From: Paracoccus shanxieyensis
GTDB taxonomy: Bacteria > Pseudomonadota > Alphaproteobacteria > Rhodobacterales > Rhodobacteraceae
Assembly (NCBI RefSeq): GCF_009711265.1
Contig: NZ_WMII01000010.1
Coordinates: 62,001-126,000, forward strand
Length of the DNA: 64,000 nt
Reading direction: 5' to 3'
A program made the translations under genes and the position numbers. The notes beneath the pieces are model-generated. The model was not told the DNA's origin, did not search any database, and worked only from the letters and a program-made list of their open reading frames with translations. Position 1 is the first letter of the stretch. Each line of letters begins with the position of its first letter. Below, piece by piece: positions 36,591 through 47,793 of the stretch.

Positions 36591-36637
36591 GCGACATGTC
36601 GCTTTTCGCCGTGAAAATGTCGCAGAAATCATGTCGC
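36591..36637 (+). promoter_or_regulatory. ATGTCGC repeat array upstream of the dimethylglycine dehydrogenase-like gene
   Basis: Perfect 12-bp palindrome GCGACATGTCGC at 36591-36602, followed by two more direct ATGTCGC copies at 36617-36623 and 36631-36637. Successive copies start 21 and 14 bp apart, placing the first pair on one face of the helix. The array ends 64 bp before the start codon. Position and phasing fit a binding site for a transcription factor, perhaps of the AraC or LysR type; the factor is unknown. Confidence 0.55.
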
Positions 36638-36701
36638 CGGTTTTGACCTCTGGCAGTAATCGCACAAGGATAGCCCACGCGCGAAAAAGGAGTCGCTTGC
36701 G

Positions 36702-39197
36702 ATGAAAACCCATGTGAAGGCCCTTGTGGTCGGAGGCGGTGCCGTCGGTTGCGGTATTGCGTTGCATCTGGCGCGCGCGGGCTGGGACACGATGCTGGTC
36801 GAACGCGATGAGCTGACCGCCGGGTCCACCTGGCACGCCGCCGGGCTTTTGCCGCTGTTCAACATGGGCTATGCGACCAGCCACATCCACGACTATTCGG
36901 TCAAGCTCTATGCCGGGCTTGAGGCCGAGACCGGGCTGAATGCCGGGTTCACCCGCTGCGGCAACCTGCGCATGGCACAGACGCAGGACCGGATGGACGA
37001 ATATCAGCTTTACTCCTCGATCGCGGAAACCGTGGGCGTCGAGCATGAGTTCATGACCCCCTCGCAGATCAAGGAACGCTGGCCCTTGGTCAATATCGAC
37101 GGGCTGAAAGGCGCGCTGTTCCACCCGACCGATGGCTATATCAACCCCGCCGACGTGACGCAGGCCATGGCCCGCGCCGCCCGCATGGCAGGCGCCACCA
37201 TCGAGCGCAGGATTCAGGTCAACGGCTATAAATGGACCGGCGACGAATGGATCGTCACCTGTGACCGCATGGTCGAAAAGGGCGGCAACCTTGTCCCTGC
37301 GAACGAACCCTTCGAGATCCGGGCCGAACATGTCGTGACCGCGACCGGCAACCACGCGCAGCGCACCGCGCGTCTGTTGGGCATCAAGATCCCCGCCATT
37401 CCGGTCGAACACCAGTATATCGTGACCGAGCCGGACCCGGCGCTGGTCGCATGGCGCGCGGCGGGCAATCCCGAACATCCGGTGCTGCGCGATGCCGATG
37501 CCAAATGGTATGTGCGCGAGGAACGCGGCGGCTGGATCCTTGGACCCTATGAACGCAATGCGCCCGCACGCTTCCCCTATGAGGTGCCCGAAGGCTTCCG
37601 CGCCGACCTGTTCCCCCTGGATCTGGAACGGATCGAGGAAGAATACATGTCGATGATCCACCGGCTTCCGACCTCCGAAACCGTGGGTCTGAAAGACGAT
37701 TTCAACGGCCCGATCTGCTATACCCCCGATGGCAACCCGCTGGTCGGCCCCGCGCCGGGCCTGCGCAACATGTGGCTGGCCGAGGGCTTTTCCTTCGGCA
37801 TCACCGCAGCGGGTGGCGTGGGTCACTATCTGGCCCAGATGATGACCCAAGGCGAGGCCGAGATCGACATGGCGTCGCTGGATCCGCGCCGATATGGCAG
37901 CTGGATGACGACCGAATACGCCGTCAAGAAGAACGAAGAATGCTATGAGCATGTCTTCATCCTGCACCACCCCGACGAGGAACGCGAAGCCGCGCGGCCC
38001 CTGCGCACCGCGCCCGCCTATGACCGCCAGATCGCCGCTGGCGCGCAGATGGGGCAGGTGAACGGCTGGGAGCGTCCGAACTATTACGCGCCCATCGGCT
38101 TTGACGATCACGCCGCCCGCAGTTTCCGCCGCGGTGGCTGGTGGCAATATGCCAAGGCCGAAGCCGAGGCCGTGCGCAATACCGCGGGCCTGATCGACGC
38201 ATCGGCCTTTACCAAGCATCGCGTCTATGGCGCGGGCGCGACGGCGTTTCTGGACTGGTTCACCACCAACAAGCTGCCCAAGGTCGGCCGGATCAATCTG
38301 ACCTATGCGCTGACCGATGCCGGCACCACGCGCACCGAATACACCATCGTGCGTCTGGCAGAGGATGATTACTACCTGATCTCGGCCGGGGCATGGACCG
38401 ATTACGATGCCGATTTCCTGCGCAAATCCGCCGAGGAGATGGAGGGCGAATTCGGTCAGGTCATCATTCAGGACATCACCACGCAATGGGGCGTCTTTGC
38501 CATTGCCGGGCCGAAATCGCGCGACATCCTGAAGGAAATCGTCCGCGATGCCGACCCTGCGACGGTTCTGGGCAACAAGCGTTTCCCGTGGCTGTCGATG
38601 CGCAATATCGAGCTGGGCATGTGCCCGGTCCGCGCCATCCGCGTCGCCTATACCGGCGAGCTGGGCTGGGAGTTGCACCACCCGATCGAATTTGGCCGCT
38701 ATCTGTGGGATCAACTGGTCGCCGCAGGTGAAAAGCATGGGCTTAAGCTGGTCGGCGCGCGGGCGCAGAACTGGCTGCGGCAAGAGAAGTCCTATCGCGC
38801 CTTCGGGACCGAGCTTGGCCGCGACGCGACGCCGCTCGAGGCCGCGCTGGACCGCTTTGTCGATCTGGGCAAAGAGTTCAACGGCAAGCAGGCCATGCTG
38901 GACAAGGGCCTGCGCTCGCAATGCGTGACGCTGCTGATCGACGGGCCGCCTGACGCCGATCCGTGGGGCCGCGAGGCGCTTTACACCGAAGACGGCGCCA
39001 CCAAGGTCGGCCGCCTGACCTCGGGCGGCTGGGGGGCTGCGTTCAACAAGTCGGTCGGCATGGGCTATGTCCGCCCCGATCTGGCCCAGCCCGGCACCCG
39101 CCTGAAAGTGCGCATGCAGCGCCAGCTTTGGGATGCGGTGGTGACCGAGGACAGCCCCTATGACCCGGAAAACAAGGTCATCCGCGTGGATGGCTGA
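36702..39197 (+). CDS. FAD-dependent dimethylglycine/sarcosine dehydrogenase-like protein with GcvT domain
   Basis: Large flavoprotein of 831 residues that probably demethylates an N-methyl glycine derivative and passes the C1 unit to folate. The N-terminal DAO domain has VVGGGAVGCG (10-18) and GSTWHAAGLL, where H45 is the residue that carries covalently bound FAD in dimethylglycine and sarcosine dehydrogenases. A central FAO_M region follows, then a C-terminal aminomethyltransferase (GcvT) fold with YTGELGWELHHP and QNWLRQEKSYRAFGTELG. The exact substrate cannot be read. A repeat array upstream suggests specific regulation, and a terminator follows. Confidence 0.9.
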   Translation: MKTHVKALVVGGGAVGCGIALHLARAGWDTMLVERDELTAGSTWHAAGLLPLFNMGYATSHIHDYSVKLYAGLEAETGLNAGFTRCGNLRMAQTQDRMDEYQLYSSIAETVGVEHEFMTPSQIKERWPLVNIDGLKGALFHPTDGYINPADVTQAMARAARMAGATIERRIQVNGYKWTGDEWIVTCDRMVEKGGNLVPANEPFEIRAEHVVTATGNHAQRTARLLGIKIPAIPVEHQYIVTEPDPALVAWRAAGNPEHPVLRDADAKWYVREERGGWILGPYERNAPARFPYEVPEGFRADLFPLDLERIEEEYMSMIHRLPTSETVGLKDDFNGPICYTPDGNPLVGPAPGLRNMWLAEGFSFGITAAGGVGHYLAQMMTQGEAEIDMASLDPRRYGSWMTTEYAVKKNEECYEHVFILHHPDEEREAARPLRTAPAYDRQIAAGAQMGQVNGWERPNYYAPIGFDDHAARSFRRGGWWQYAKAEAEAVRNTAGLIDASAFTKHRVYGAGATAFLDWFTTNKLPKVGRINLTYALTDAGTTRTEYTIVRLAEDDYYLISAGAWTDYDADFLRKSAEEMEGEFGQVIIQDITTQWGVFAIAGPKSRDILKEIVRDADPATVLGNKRFPWLSMRNIELGMCPVRAIRVAYTGELGWELHHPIEFGRYLWDQLVAAGEKHGLKLVGARAQNWLRQEKSYRAFGTELGRDATPLEAALDRFVDLGKEFNGKQAMLDKGLRSQCVTLLIDGPPDADPWGREALYTEDGATKVGRLTSGGWGAAFNKSVGMGYVRPDLAQPGTRLKVRMQRQLWDAVVTEDSPYDPENKVIRVDG

Positions 39198-39228
39198 TCC
39201 GGCCACGGTGACGACATGACTAACGCAG

Positions 39229-39254
39229 GGCCCGGCGCAAATGCCGGGCCTTTT
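39229..39254 (+). terminator. Intrinsic terminator after the dimethylglycine dehydrogenase-like gene
   Basis: GGCCCGGC/GCCGGGCC perfect 8-bp stem, six-base loop, followed by TTTT at 39251-39254. It begins 31 bp after the stop codon. Confidence 0.88.
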
Positions 39255-39353
39255 GCGCGCCGCTGCCTGCCGATTTGAGCGCAATCCGCAGGAGGTCAGG
39301 CCGCGCGGATCTGGCTATCCCTGCCGCATGGCAATGTGGAAGGGACGAAAGAC

Positions 39354-40103
39354 ATGACCATGCTGAAAGACCGGGTGGCGCTGATCGCCGGAGCATCCGC
39401 AGGGATCGGCCGCGCGATCGCCGAACTGTTCGCCGCCGAAGGCGCGGCGGTGGTGCTGATGGCCCGGCGTGCCGGACCCTTGGACGAGGTGGCACATGGC
39501 ATCCGCGCGCGAGGTGGCAGGGCGGCGGTCGTGGTGGGTGATGCAACGCAGGCCGATCCGCACCTGCGCGCCGTGGCCTTGGCTTGCGATCAGTTTGGCG
39601 GGCTGGACATCGCCGTCAACAATGCCGGGCTGGTGGGGCCGGTGAAGCCTTTGGCGGATCTGGCACCCGAAGATTGGGATCAGGTGCTGGCAACCAATCT
39701 GACGGCGGGCTTTCTGGGCGTGCGCGCACAGATCCCGGCCATGCTGCGGCGCGGCTCGGGGGCGATCATCATGATCTCAAGCTTTGTGGGCAGCAGTGTC
39801 GGTCTGCCCGGAATGGCGGCCTATGGCGCGGCCAAGGCCGGGCTGAGCGGGCTGGTCAAGGGCATTGCCGCGGATTACGGGCATCTGGGGATCCGCGCCA
39901 ATGCCCTGCTGCCGGGCGGGACTGACACGGCAATGGCGGGCGATCAGGCGCAGAAGGACTGGGCGGCGGGCCTGCATGCGATGAAGCGCATCGCCGCGCC
40001 TTCGGAAATCGCGACGGCGGCGCTGTTTCTGGCCAGCCCGATGGCCAGTTTCGTGACCGGGACGGCGCTTTATGCAGACGGAGGAAATGCGGCGGTGAAA
40101 TAG
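39354..40103 (+). CDS. Short-chain dehydrogenase/reductase (SDR)
   Basis: Classical SDR of 249 residues. Cofactor motif AGASAGIGRAIAELFAAEG, NNAGLVG after strand 4, the catalytic Ser in MISSFVGSS, and Tyr/Lys in MAAYGAAKAGLSG. The C-terminus FVTGTALYADGGNA is the usual SDR ending. An acidic residue at the end of strand 2 is not evident (ARRAGP instead), suggesting NADP preference. The substrate is unknown. Starts at 39354 with GGAAGGGACG upstream. It converges on the DUF2244 gene, with 9 bp between the stops. Confidence 0.88.
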   Translation: MTMLKDRVALIAGASAGIGRAIAELFAAEGAAVVLMARRAGPLDEVAHGIRARGGRAAVVVGDATQADPHLRAVALACDQFGGLDIAVNNAGLVGPVKPLADLAPEDWDQVLATNLTAGFLGVRAQIPAMLRRGSGAIIMISSFVGSSVGLPGMAAYGAAKAGLSGLVKGIAADYGHLGIRANALLPGGTDTAMAGDQAQKDWAAGLHAMKRIAAPSEIATAALFLASPMASFVTGTALYADGGNAAVK

Positions 40104-40112
40104 CCCGCAGCC

Positions 40113-40597
40113 TCAGCGCAAAGCCAGCAGACGGCGCTGCAGATCATCATGCAGCGCGACCCGCTCCTCGGGCGATAAAAACGCGGCCAGCTCGATCTCG
40201 CGCTGGCCGTTTGTCAGGGTCAGATAGCTTTCGATGGGATGGTTGTGGTGCAGCGCGAGGCGCACCCAATACGGATCCGTGCGCCACACGCGATCCGCGC
40301 GGCCCGGATCGCTGCGGGTCAGGATCAGCGCCTGCCGGGACAGCTGCAACATCTCGGACGGGCCGCGATAGCTGCGGCGGATTGCAGCCCACAGCGCCCA
40401 GACCGCCAGCGCGGCAAAGGGCAGCACACCCCACAACGCCGCCGTGCCCAGGACCGCCAGCAAGGGCAGCGCCAGAAAACCCGCTGTCAGCCCGATGACC
40501 CAGACGAAGCCTTGCGTGGGCAGGGAGCGGTTTGGCCACAGATGCAAAACGGCCCCGGAGTCCTGCTCCGGGGCCGTGTCATGCCATGCGTAAGGCA

Positions 40598-40598
<1 letters not shown>
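40113..40598 (-). CDS. DUF2244 membrane protein
   Basis: 161 residues. A short N-terminal tail leads to LHLWPNRSLPTQGFVWVIG, the conserved DUF2244 opening, then two adjacent membrane helices (about residues 35-75) and a cytoplasmic C-terminal domain (RVWRTDPYWVRLALHH... IELAAFLSPEERVALHDDL). In alphaproteobacteria the family often sits beside cytochrome oxidase genes; no biochemical role is established. Its ATG shares one base with the ctaD stop (TGATG), indicating coupling. A terminator-like hairpin lies within codons 8-17. Confidence 0.85.
40545..40577 (-). terminator. Intrinsic terminator inside the start of the DUF2244 gene
   Basis: Read on the minus strand, a perfect 12-bp stem ACGGCCCCGGAG/CTCCGGGGCCGT with a five-base loop is followed by TTTTG. 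It begins 21 bp after the ctaD stop codon, where a ctaD terminator would be expected, yet it encodes residues 8-17 of DUF2244. Translation of DUF2244 would disrupt the hairpin, so it could act as an attenuator. Confidence 0.75.
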
Positions 40599-42421
<1,823 letters not shown>

Positions 42422-42898
42422 CTAGTTGGTCGCGGGTGCCGCCGGTTCCGCAGGGGTGGCGGCGTCTGCCGCAGGCGCGGCCCCTGCATCGGGCGAGTGC
42501 TGGGCCAGAAAGGCGATCACATCCGCCTGATTCTTGGCCAGCTTGAAGGTCATCTTGGTTTTAAGGGACTTGTCGCCGACCTTTTCCTCGACATAGCTGT
42601 TGGGGTCGGTGACGTAGCCCGCCAGATCCTCGGGGGTCCAGATCTCACCGGCCTCGCCCAGCTTGATCAGCGCGTCCGAGAACTTGAAGCCCTCGGCGGT
42701 TCCGGCCTTGCGACCGACGACGCCGTAAAGGTTCGGGCCGACCTTTCCCCCCTTGACCACATCGGTCCCGTCGGGCGACTGGATCATGTGGCAGGCCTTG
42801 CACTTGCGGAATTCCTTTTCGCCATTGGCGGCATCCTGCGCCACGGCGGGCAGCGCAAACATCGCCACGGCAACCGAGGCATAGATCGCGGTCTTCAT
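42422..42898 (-). CDS. cycA: Cytochrome c550
   Basis: Periplasmic soluble electron carrier between the bc1 complex and oxidases or denitrification enzymes. 158-residue precursor with signal peptide MKTAIYASVAVAMFALPAVA. The single haem site is C33-KA-C36-H37 and the axial Met lies in LKTKMTFKL. The mature sequence, including KVGPNLYGVVGRKAGTAEGFKFSDAL, matches the class I c2/c550 of Paracoccus, with an Ala/Pro-rich C-terminal tail. The ATG at 42898 follows AGAGGAA. It lies 147 bp upstream of ctaD. Two inverted repeats occur in its promoter/leader region. Confidence 0.95.
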   Translation of the reverse strand: MKTAIYASVAVAMFALPAVAQDAANGEKEFRKCKACHMIQSPDGTDVVKGGKVGPNLYGVVGRKAGTAEGFKFSDALIKLGEAGEIWTPEDLAGYVTDPNSYVEEKVGDKSLKTKMTFKLAKNQADVIAFLAQHSPDAGAAPAADAATPAEPAAPATN

Positions 42899-42954
42899 CT
42901 TGGTTCCTCTTAGGTCGTTTTCCATGAAAAACGGATGGGACCTCTCCCTTCCCT

Positions 42955-43004
42955 GGGTTGACGGCTAGCATGGGTCAACCCGGCTGGATACGACCAAAAG
43001 GTCG
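42955..43004 (-). promoter_or_regulatory. Paired inverted repeats upstream of cycA
   Basis: GGGTTGAC-N11-GTCAACCC (42955-42962 and 42974-42981) is a perfect 8-bp inverted repeat 57 bp before the cycA start. Ten bases further upstream, CGACC-AAAA-GGTCG (42991-43004) forms a second small palindrome. The first has the form of a dimer operator; the second could be an operator or a hairpin. Confidence 0.45.
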
Positions 43005-43042
43005 CATGAGGCATAAGACAGACAGCACGATTTGTTGAAAAT

Positions 43043-43078
43043 GCCCGAAATTCAGCCCGAAACTCAGCCCGAATTTCA
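43043..43078 (-). repeat. 12-bp tandem repeat, three units, at the lipB stop codon
   Basis: Three consecutive 12-bp units of the form GCCCGAAnnTCA (plus strand) at 43043-43054, 43055-43066 and 43067-43078. On the minus strand each begins with TGA, the first of which is the lipB stop. Because 12 is a multiple of three, the downstream TGAs are in the same frame, giving three in-frame stops. Confidence 0.85.
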
Positions 43079-43732
43079 GCCGGGAAGCGGCGGGAAATTT
43101 CTGGCGAAGGCCCGCATCAGCGCCACGTCCAGATCGGCCAGTTCGACCGGATGGCCCAGATCGACAAGGCTGGTGACGCCATGTTCGGCGATGCCGCAGG
43201 GCACGATCCCGTCGTAATGCCCCAGATCCGGTTCGACATTGACCGAGATGCCGTGAAAGCTGACCCAGCGGCGCAGCTTGACGCCGATGGCCGCGATCTT
43301 GTCTTCGCGCATGGACCCGTCCGGCAGCGCAGCCTTGTCGGGGCGCTGCACCCAGACGCCGACGCGGCCATCGCGGATCTGGCCGGTGACGTTGAATTCG
43401 GCCAGGGCGTCGATGACCCAGTTTTCCAGCGATTTGACAAAGGCGCGGATGTCGCGGCCCCGGCGGTTCAGGTCCAGCATGACATAGACCACCCGCTGCC
43501 CCGGCCCGTGATAGGTATATTGCCCGCCGCGCCCGCTTTCATGCACCGGAAAGCGCGGGCGCAGCAGATCGGCGGCCTGCGCGCTGGTGCCGGCGGTGTA
43601 AAGCGGCGGATGTTCGACCAGCCAGATCAGCTCATTCGCCTCGCCTGCGGCAATGGCTGCGGCGCGGGCCTCCATGAAGGCCACGGCCTTTTGATAGTCG
43701 GTCAGTCCGGGGGCGGTGATCCAGTCGGTCAT
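43076..43732 (-). CDS. lipB: Octanoyltransferase
   Basis: Transfers octanoate from octanoyl-ACP to lipoyl domains, the first step of lipoic acid synthesis. 218 residues. Conserved blocks: [36 protein letters not shown], the catalytic Lys in [16 protein letters not shown] and the catalytic Cys in [15 protein letters not shown]. The ATG at 43732 ([10 protein letters not shown]) is chosen; an ATG three codons earlier is equally possible, and neither has a clear ribosome site. lipA is not in the window. The lpdA gene, whose partner complexes need lipoate, is at 5464. Confidence 0.94.
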   Translation of the reverse strand: MTDWITAPGLTDYQKAVAFMEARAAAIAAGEANELIWLVEHPPLYTAGTSAQAADLLRPRFPVHESGRGGQYTYHGPGQRVVYVMLDLNRRGRDIRAFVKSLENWVIDALAEFNVTGQIRDGRVGVWVQRPDKAALPDGSMREDKIAAIGVKLRRWVSFHGISVNVEPDLGHYDGIVPCGIAEHGVTSLVDLGHPVELADLDVALMRAFARNFPPLPG

Positions 43733-43878
43733 GCCTGCCATTTGGCGGCAATTCGTCCGTGCCGCAAGGGGGGGCAGGCAGATCATGAATCTGGTGCATG
43801 ATCATTGTGCGGATGTTGAATTTCACTAAAAGCGCTTCAACGCCTATATGAACGGCTCAACCCTGCCCGGAGTCCGCC

Positions 43879-46800
43879 ATGACGCTGCCCAAATCGCCCG
43901 TCTTTGAAGCCATCGCGCAAGCCGCGCGCGACCGCATCCTGATCCTTGACGGCGCGATGGGCACGCAGATCCAGCAGCTTGGCCTGAACGAGGACGATTT
44001 TCGTGGCCATGGCGGCGGGTGCGGCTGCGGCTGCCATCCTCCGATACCGGGCGAGCATCCGCAGCAGGGCAACAACGATCTGCTGATCCTGACCCAGCCC
44101 GCCGCGATCGAAGAGATCCATTACCGCTATGCCAAGGCGGGCGCCGATATCGTCGAGACGAACACGTTTTCCTCGACCACCATCGCGCAGGCCGATTACG
44201 GGCTTGAGGCGGCGGTCTATGACCTGAACTTTCACGGCGCGCGGCTGGTGCGGCAGGCGCTGGACCGCGCCACCGCAGAAGACGGGCGCCCGCGCTGGGT
44301 GGCGGGCGCGTTGGGGCCGACCAACCGCACGGCCTCGATCAGCCCGGACGTGAACAATCCCGGCTATCGCGCGGTGACATTCGATGACCTGCGCGTGGCC
44401 TATGCCGAACAGATCCGCGGGCTGATTGATGGCGGGGCCGATCTGATCCTGATCGAGACGATTTTCGACACGCTGAACGCCAAGGCCGCGATCTTTGCCT
44501 GCGAAGAGGTGTTCGCGCGCAACAACCTGCGGCTGCCGGTGATGATCTCGGGCACGATCACCGACCTGTCGGGCCGCACGCTGTCGGGGCAAACGCCCAC
44601 CGCGTTCTGGTATTCGGTCGCACATGCCCAGCCCGTGACCGTGGGCCTGAACTGCGCCCTGGGGGCCGAGGCGATGCGCCCGCATCTGGCCGAACTGTCG
44701 GTCGTCGCGGATACGCTGATCTGCGCCTATCCCAATGCGGGCCTGCCCAATGAGATGGGCCAATATGACGAATCGCCCGAGGACATGGCCGCGCAGGTGC
44801 TGGAATTTGCGCGCGAAGGTCTGGTGAACGTGGTCGGCGGCTGCTGCGGATCGACGCCCGACCATATCGCGGCCATCGCCCGCGCGGTCGAGGGGCTGCC
44901 GCCCCGCGCCATCCCCGAAATCGAACCGCGCCTGCGGCTTTCCGGGCTGGAGCCGTTCACCAAGACCGACGACATCCCCTTCATGAATGTGGGCGAGCGC
45001 ACGAACGTCACCGGCTCGGCCAAGTTCCGCAAGCTGATCACCAATGCCGATTACACCGCGGCGCTGGATGTGGCCCGCGATCAGGTCGAAAACGGCGCGC
45101 AGATCATCGACGTGAACATGGATGAGGGTCTGATCGATTCCCGGCAGGCGATGATCGACTATCTGAACCTGATCGCGGCGGAACCCGACATCGCCCGCGT
45201 GCCGATCATGATCGACAGCTCGAAATGGGAGGTGATCGAGGCCGGGCTGAAATGCGTCCAGGGCAAGGCCATCGTGAACTCGATCAGCCTGAAAGAGGGC
45301 GAAGCGGCCTTCATCCACCATGCCGACCTGTGCCGCCGCTATGGCGCGGCGGTCGTCGTCATGGCCTTTGACGAGGTGGGGCAGGCCGACACCGAAAACC
45401 GCAAGGTCGAGATCTGCAGCCGCGCCTATGACATTCTGGTCAACCGCGTGGGCTTTCCGCCGCAGGACATCATCTTCGATCCCAACATCTTCGCCGTGGC
45501 GACCGGGATCGAGGAGCATGACAATTACGGCGTCGATTTCATCAACGCCACGCGCCGCATCATGCAGACCCTGCCGCATGTGCATATCTCGGGCGGGGTG
45601 TCGAACCTGTCCTTCAGCTTCCGCGGCAATGAACCCGTGCGCGAGGCGATGCATGCCGTGTTCCTGTATCACGCCATTCAGGCGGGCATGGACATGGGCA
45701 TCGTCAATGCCGGGCAATTGGCGGTCTATGACCAGATCGACGCCGATCTGCGCGAAGCCTGCGAGGATGTGGTCCTGAACCGCACGCCTGCCAAAGGGGG
45801 CTCGGCCACCGAAAACATGCTGGACATTGCCGGGCGTTTCCACGGTCAGGGCGGGGCCAAGGCGCGCGAAAAGGATATGACATGGCGCACGTGGCCCGTC
45901 GACAAGCGGCTGGAACATGCGCTGGTCAACGGCATCACCGAATTCATCGACGAGGACACCGAAGAAGCCCGCCTGTCGGTCGAACGTCCGCTGCATGTCA
46001 TCGAAGGCCCGCTGATGGCCGGGATGAACGTGGTGGGCGATCTGTTCGGCAGCGGCAAGATGTTCCTGCCTCAGGTGGTGAAATCGGCACGGGTGATGAA
46101 GCAGGCCGTGGCGCATCTGCTTCCTTACATGGAGGCCGAGAAGGCCGGGGGCGGCGCGTCCTCCAGCGCGGGCAAGGTGCTGATGGCGACGGTCAAGGGT
46201 GACGTGCATGACATCGGCAAGAACATCGTCGGCGTCGTTCTGGCCTGCAACAATTATGAGATCATCGATCTGGGCGTGATGGTCCCGACCAGTAAGATCC
46301 TTGAGGTCGCGAAGGCGGAAAACGTCGATATCATCGGCCTGTCGGGGCTGATCACCCCGTCCTTGGACGAGATGGTGCATGTCGCCAGCGAAATGGAGCG
46401 CGAAGGCTTCGATATTCCGCTGCTGATCGGCGGCGCGACGACAAGCCGGGTGCATACGGCGGTCAAGATCCATCCGAAATATGCCAAGGGTCAGACGGTC
46501 TATGTCACCGATGCCAGCCGCGCCGTGGGTGTGGTGGGCAACCTTCTGTCGGGACGAAAATCTGCCTATGTCGATGATATCCGTTCGGAATATCTGGACG
46601 TGGCCAATAAGCACGCCCGCGCCGAGGCGGAAAAGAAACGCCTGCCTCTGGCATCGGCGCGCGACAATGCGGTGCAGATCGACTGGACCGGATTTGACGC
46701 GAAGGCGCCGCAGTTTCTGGGTCCGCGCGTGATCGATGATTTCGATCTGGCGCAGATCGCGCGCTATATCGACTGGACGCCCTTCTTCCAGACATGGGAG

Positions 46801-47631
46801 CTGAAGGGGGTCTATCCGCGCATCCTTGAGGATGAGAAACAGGGCGAGGTGGCGCGCCAGCTTTTCGCCGACGCTCAGGCCATGCTGGCGCGGATCATCG
46901 ACGAGAAATGGTTCAAGCCGCGCGCCGTCATCGGCTTCTGGCCCGCGAACCGCGACGGCGACGATATCCGCCTGTTTACCGACGAAACCCGCGACACGCC
47001 GCTGGCCACGCTGCACACGCTGCGTCAGCAGGTGGCCAAACGCGATGGCCGCCCGAATGTCGCCATGTCGGATTTCGTGGCCCCCAAGGGCCATCGCGAT
47101 TACGTCGGCGGCTTCGTGGTGACGACAGGCGCCGAGGAACAGGGCATCGCCGACCGCTTCAAGGCCGCGCATGACGATTTCTCGGCCATTCTGGTGCAGG
47201 CGCTGGCCGACCGCTTTGCCGAAGCGCTGGCCGAAATGATGCATGAACGGGTCCGCAAGACCTATTGGGGCTATTCCGACGAGGATTTCGCCCCCGACGA
47301 GCTGATTGGCGAGCCTTATCCCGGCATCCGCCCCGCGCCCGGCTATCCGGCCCAGCCCGACCACACGGAAAAGGTGACGCTGTTCGATCTGCTGGATGCG
47401 ACAGCGGCGACCGGGGTCGAACTGACCGAGTCCATGGCGATGTGGCCCGGTGCCTCGGTCTCGGGGCTGTATATCGGCCATCCGGATGCGTATTACTTTG
47501 GCGTGGCCAAGGTCGAACACGATCAGGTTCTGGACTATGCCGCGCGCAAGGGCATGACCGTCGCTCAGGCGGAACGCTGGCTGGCCCCGATCCTGAACTA
47601 TATCCCGCAGGCCGCCGTCGCAGCCGAGTGA
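43879..47631 (+). CDS. metH: Cobalamin-dependent methionine synthase, full length
   Basis: Methylates homocysteine using 5-methyltetrahydrofolate. All four modules are fused in 1250 residues: homocysteine domain (Cys in GLNCALGAE, then GGCCGSTP), pterin domain ([21 protein letters not shown]), cobalamin domain with [13 protein letters not shown] (His ligand to cobalt), [13 protein letters not shown] and GGATTSR, and the AdoMet activation domain ([46 protein letters not shown]). Near residue 45 there is a short Gly/Cys/His insertion ([11 protein letters not shown]) where E. coli MetH has no such sequence. I saw no riboswitch in the 146-bp leader. Confidence 0.97.
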   Translation: MTLPKSPVFEAIAQAARDRILILDGAMGTQIQQLGLNEDDFRGHGGGCGCGCHPPIPGEHPQQGNNDLLILTQPAAIEEIHYRYAKAGADIVETNTFSSTTIAQADYGLEAAVYDLNFHGARLVRQALDRATAEDGRPRWVAGALGPTNRTASISPDVNNPGYRAVTFDDLRVAYAEQIRGLIDGGADLILIETIFDTLNAKAAIFACEEVFARNNLRLPVMISGTITDLSGRTLSGQTPTAFWYSVAHAQPVTVGLNCALGAEAMRPHLAELSVVADTLICAYPNAGLPNEMGQYDESPEDMAAQVLEFAREGLVNVVGGCCGSTPDHIAAIARAVEGLPPRAIPEIEPRLRLSGLEPFTKTDDIPFMNVGERTNVTGSAKFRKLITNADYTAALDVARDQVENGAQIIDVNMDEGLIDSRQAMIDYLNLIAAEPDIARVPIMIDSSKWEVIEAGLKCVQGKAIVNSISLKEGEAAFIHHADLCRRYGAAVVVMAFDEVGQADTENRKVEICSRAYDILVNRVGFPPQDIIFDPNIFAVATGIEEHDNYGVDFINATRRIMQTLPHVHISGGVSNLSFSFRGNEPVREAMHAVFLYHAIQAGMDMGIVNAGQLAVYDQIDADLREACEDVVLNRTPAKGGSATENMLDIAGRFHGQGGAKAREKDMTWRTWPVDKRLEHALVNGITEFIDEDTEEARLSVERPLHVIEGPLMAGMNVVGDLFGSGKMFLPQVVKSARVMKQAVAHLLPYMEAEKAGGGASSSAGKVLMATVKGDVHDIGKNIVGVVLACNNYEIIDLGVMVPTSKILEVAKAENVDIIGLSGLITPSLDEMVHVASEMEREGFDIPLLIGGATTSRVHTAVKIHPKYAKGQTVYVTDASRAVGVVGNLLSGRKSAYVDDIRSEYLDVANKHARAEAEKKRLPLASARDNAVQIDWTGFDAKAPQFLGPRVIDDFDLAQIARYIDWTPFFQTWELKGVYPRILEDEKQGEVARQLFADAQAMLARIIDEKWFKPRAVIGFWPANRDGDDIRLFTDETRDTPLATLHTLRQQVAKRDGRPNVAMSDFVAPKGHRDYVGGFVVTTGAEEQGIADRFKAAHDDFSAILVQALADRFAEALAEMMHERVRKTYWGYSDEDFAPDELIGEPYPGIRPAPGYPAQPDHTEKVTLFDLLDATAATGVELTESMAMWPGASVSGLYIGHPDAYYFGVAKVEHDQVLDYAARKGMTVAQAERWLAPILNYIPQAAVAAE

Positions 47632-47706
47632 AAATCGCGTTTGGCGGGTGAAAATTCCCTTTTCATCCGCCACGCAAGCGTCTATGAGACCCGAGCCTAC
47701 CAGGAT

Positions 47707-47793
47707 GCGGCCGTGGCGGAATTGGTAGACGCGCAGCGTTGAGGTCGCTGTTCCTTAACCGGAGTGAAAGTTCGAGTCTTTTCGGCCGCACCA
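47707..47793 (+). tRNA. tRNA-Leu (anticodon GAG)
   Basis: Folds as a class II tRNA with encoded CCA. Acceptor stem GCGGCCG/CGGCCGC is perfect. The anticodon arm CAGCG-TTGAGGT-CGCTG gives anticodon GAG for CUC/CUU leucine codons. The long variable arm follows (TTCC...GGAG), then the T arm GAAAG-TTCGAGT-CTTTT with one G-U pair. Length 87 bases including CCA. It lies alone between metH and the polyamine-type transporter operon, with its own terminator. Confidence 0.95.

Noticed and set aside
35181-39284. A 1367-codon minus-strand open frame across the dimethylglycine dehydrogenase-like and 2-hydroxyacid dehydrogenase genes
   Set aside because: Same shadow effect: two genes with clear motifs occupy the other strand, and the minus-strand translation matches no family I recognise.
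43043-43078. The 12-bp repeats as a CRISPR-like array
   Set aside because: Units are contiguous with no spacers, too short and only three in number, and no cas genes are present.
43733-43878. A SAM- or SAH-sensing riboswitch upstream of metH
   Set aside because: I looked for the conserved cores of SAM-II, SAM/SAH and SAH riboswitches in the 146-bp leader and did not find them. A covariance-model search would settle it.
43837-47673. A 1278-codon open frame on the minus strand covering all of metH, longer than metH itself
   Set aside because: It is the antisense shadow of a high-GC gene. Its translation is rich in His, Arg, Gly and Asp without any recognisable domain, while the plus strand encodes complete MetH.
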